A stretch of DNA of 8,591 bases from Candidatus Eiseniibacteriota bacterium. Lineage in GTDB: Bacteria > JAFGKV01. The notes under the pieces were generated by a model. That model saw nothing but the letters and a program-made list of their open reading frames with translations. It had not been told where the DNA came from and did no database searches. The stretch lies in assembly GCA_025453925.1 (NCBI GenBank), contig JALOPK010000130.1, positions 1 to 8,591 of the forward strand, given 5' to 3'. The translations under genes were made by a program, and so were the position numbers. Numbering within the stretch: position 1 is the first letter of the stretch; each line of letters opens with the position of its first letter. This document shows, one piece after another, positions 7,072 to 8,591 of the stretch.

Positions 7072-8032
7072 AGCCGCCGTCATTGTGACCTACCGCTGCA
7101 TGAGCCGATGCGCCATGTGCCACACATGGGAGCATCCCACCCATCCCGACGAGGAGTTCGAGCCGAGCCTGCTTCAGCGGTTGCCGAACCTTGCGTTCTG
7201 CAACATCACCGGCGGCGAACCGTTCATGCGCGACGACATCGACGAGATCATCCGAATCGTGGCAGGGAAGGCGAAGAGGGTGGTGATCTCGACCAACGGG
7301 TATCTCGCTGACCGCATCATCGACGTTGCCAAGGCCAACCCGACGGTCGGCATCCGTATCAGCATTGAGGGCCTCCCCGCCGCCAACGACGAACTGCGGG
7401 GCATGAAAGACGGCTTCGATCATGGCCTTCGCACACTTCTTGCGCTGAAGAGGCTCGGCCTGCGGGACGTCGGCTTCGGTATCACGGTCTCCGACCGGAA
7501 TGCCGGGGACATGCTCGAGCTCTTCGAGCTGGCGGATCTCATGCGGGTCGAGTTCGCCACCGCGATCGTGCACAACTCGTTCTACTTCCACACGGCGGAC
7601 AATGCCATTGCCGATCCAGAGGCGGTGGCATCGCGCTTCAGTAGTCTCGTCGCTCGTCTCTTGCGTTCCCGGCGGGTCAAGAACTGGTTCCGGGCCTATT
7701 TCAACCAGGGTCTGATCGATCGAATCCACGGCCGACCGAGGCCCCTTCCGTGCACCGCCGGTTCGGATTTCTTCTTCCTTGATCCGCGGGCAGAAGTGTT
7801 GCCGTGCAACGGCATGGAGGCACGGACCGGTATGGGCAATCTCCGGGAGACACCGTTCGATGAGCTGTGGAGTTCCCCTCGTGCCGAGGCGGTTCGGGAG
7901 ATGGTTGCGGGATGCGATCGCAACTGCTGGATGATCGGCAGCGCCGGCCCGGCCATGCGGCGTCATTTGGGCAGCGTTGCATGGTGGGTCACTCGTCATC
8001 GTGTGCGGGTGATGCTGGAACCGCGGAGATGA
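7052..8032 (+). CDS. Radical SAM enzyme with C-terminal SPASM/twitch-like region, paralogue of 2457-3587
   Basis: A 326-residue radical SAM protein, placed at 7052 by the strong AGGAGG site. VTYRCMSRCAMC carries C16-x3-C20-x2-C23 for the [4Fe-4S]/SAM site. TGGEPF (53-58) is the SAM-binding motif, ISTNGY (79-84) is a later barrel strand, and RISIEG (102-107) is the strand that in related enzymes contacts SAM. The C-terminal region has C234-x17-C252-x35-C288-x3-C292, predicted to bind one auxiliary Fe-S cluster, with the later SPASM cysteines absent. Unlike its relative at 2457-3587 it has almost no N-terminal leader. It starts 20 bp inside the preceding glycosyltransferase gene and shares an ATGA overlap with the following one, so it is produced together with two glycosyltransferases. 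That context suggests a sugar-nucleotide, lipid-linked sugar or glycan substrate, with oxidation, deoxygenation or epimerisation as candidate reactions. No RiPP precursor peptide is seen beside it. Confidence 0.9.
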   Translation: MPIGRTEAAVIVTYRCMSRCAMCHTWEHPTHPDEEFEPSLLQRLPNLAFCNITGGEPFMRDDIDEIIRIVAGKAKRVVISTNGYLADRIIDVAKANPTVGIRISIEGLPAANDELRGMKDGFDHGLRTLLALKRLGLRDVGFGITVSDRNAGDMLELFELADLMRVEFATAIVHNSFYFHTADNAIADPEAVASRFSSLVARLLRSRRVKNWFRAYFNQGLIDRIHGRPRPLPCTAGSDFFFLDPRAEVLPCNGMEARTGMGNLRETPFDELWSSPRAEAVREMVAGCDRNCWMIGSAGPAMRRHLGSVAWWVTRHRVRVMLEPRR

Positions 8033-8591
8033 AGATCGCCTTCATTGGACAGAAGGGGATCCCCGTCACCTTCGGTGGGGTCGAGTACCACGTTGATGCT
8101 CTCGCCACGGGACTGGCGGCGCGAGGCGAGGATGTCTCGGTCTATGTACGCAGTTGGTACACGCCGAGGAAACTTCAGCGGGTGAATGGGGTGCGTCTCC
8201 TCCACCTGGCGACCATTCGGACGAAGCATCTCGATGCATCGGTGCACAGCCTCTTGTGTTCGCTCCACGTCCTCTTCGCGGGGGCCGACATCGTCCACTA
8301 TCACGGCATCGGCCCGGCTGTGTTTTCCCTGATTCCCAGACTCTTCGGCACGAGGGTGGTGGTGACCGTCCACAGGCTCGACTGGCAGACGGAAAAATGG
8401 GGGAGGATTGCCCGCTGGTTCCTCAGGCTGGGCGAGTACCTTGCGGTGCGGATTCCCGACCGCACCATCGTGGTCTCGGAGGATCTCCAGCGCCATTTTC
8501 GAGAGTGTCACGGGAAGGAAACGGTCCATATCTCCCATGGCATAGAGCTTCCGCATTTGCGTGCCCCGGGCGTCATCCGAGAGAAACACGG
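8029..8591 (+). CDS. GT4-type glycosyltransferase, N-terminal part (cut by right edge)
   Basis: The frame opens with the ATG of an ATGA overlap at the end of the radical SAM gene and stays open to the window end, giving 187 residues. The start MKIAFIGQKGIPVTFGGVEYHV is characteristic of a group of GT4 glycosyltransferases (KGIP followed by GGVE/GGIE, then HV-x3-LA). It continues with VYVRSWYTP (38-46), IVHYHGIGP (88-96), VVVTVHRLDWQTEKW (110-124) and TIVVSEDL (146-153), ending at SHGIE (169-173) as the domain boundary nears. This is the acceptor-binding half of a GT-B fold. The donor-binding half with its E-x7-E motif would lie beyond the window. Members are common in exopolysaccharide and capsule clusters. 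Its sugar specificity cannot be told. Translation is probably coupled to the preceding gene, since the only purine-rich sequence (GGAG, 8025-8028) touches the start codon. Confidence 0.88.
   Translation, partial: MKIAFIGQKGIPVTFGGVEYHVDALATGLAARGEDVSVYVRSWYTPRKLQRVNGVRLLHLATIRTKHLDASVHSLLCSLHVLFAGADIVHYHGIGPAVFSLIPRLFGTRVVVTVHRLDWQTEKWGRIARWFLRLGEYLAVRIPDRTIVVSEDLQRHFRECHGKETVHISHGIELPHLRAPGVIREKH

Noticed and set aside
5821-7083. Minus-strand open frame (420 codons) covering the whole glycosyltransferase gene
   Set aside because: It mirrors a gene with clear GT4 motifs and has no motif of its own. It is explained by codon bias.

Overview
This window is one strand-consistent block of surface-glycan (exopolysaccharide, capsule or O-antigen type) biosynthesis genes from a GC-rich bacterium. 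All convincing genes lie on the + strand. There is no rRNA, tRNA, housekeeping gene or mobile element that would fix the taxon. The high GC content, frequent GTG starts and overlapping stop/start codons fit many GC-rich environmental bacteria, so I do not name a phylum.

Layout: (1) the 3' part of a B12-binding-type radical SAM enzyme (to 989), cut by the left edge; (2) a 181-bp spacer, the largest gap, with a perfect 9-bp inverted repeat at 1105-1138; (3) a PaaK/CapK-like adenylate-forming ligase (1171-2460); (4) a radical SAM enzyme with a four-Cys C-terminal auxiliary-cluster region (2457-3587); (5) a class I SAM methyltransferase (3572-4522); (6) a polysaccharide pyruvyl transferase family protein (about 4584-5840), joined to the methyltransferase by a possible 21-codon coupling ORF (4522-4587); (7) a GT4-type glycosyltransferase with an inserted cysteine cluster (5842-7071); (8) a second radical SAM enzyme of the same architecture as (4) (7052-8032); (9) the start of another GT4-type glycosyltransferase (8029 to the right edge).

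From 1171 onward the genes overlap by 4, 16, 20 and 4 bp, or are separated by 1 to 61 bp, so they look like one translationally coupled operon. A working model (inference): the glycosyltransferases build a glycan repeat unit. The methyltransferase, the pyruvyl transferase, the ligase (activating a carboxylic acid) and the radical SAM enzymes (dehydrogenation, deoxygenation, epimerisation or C-methylation) then decorate it or make unusual sugar precursors. The most notable feature is the density of radical chemistry: three radical SAM enzymes in 8.6 kb. Two of them share an exact C-x17-C-x35-C spacing in their C-terminal regions and look like paralogues flanking the methyltransferase/pyruvyl transferase/glycosyltransferase core.
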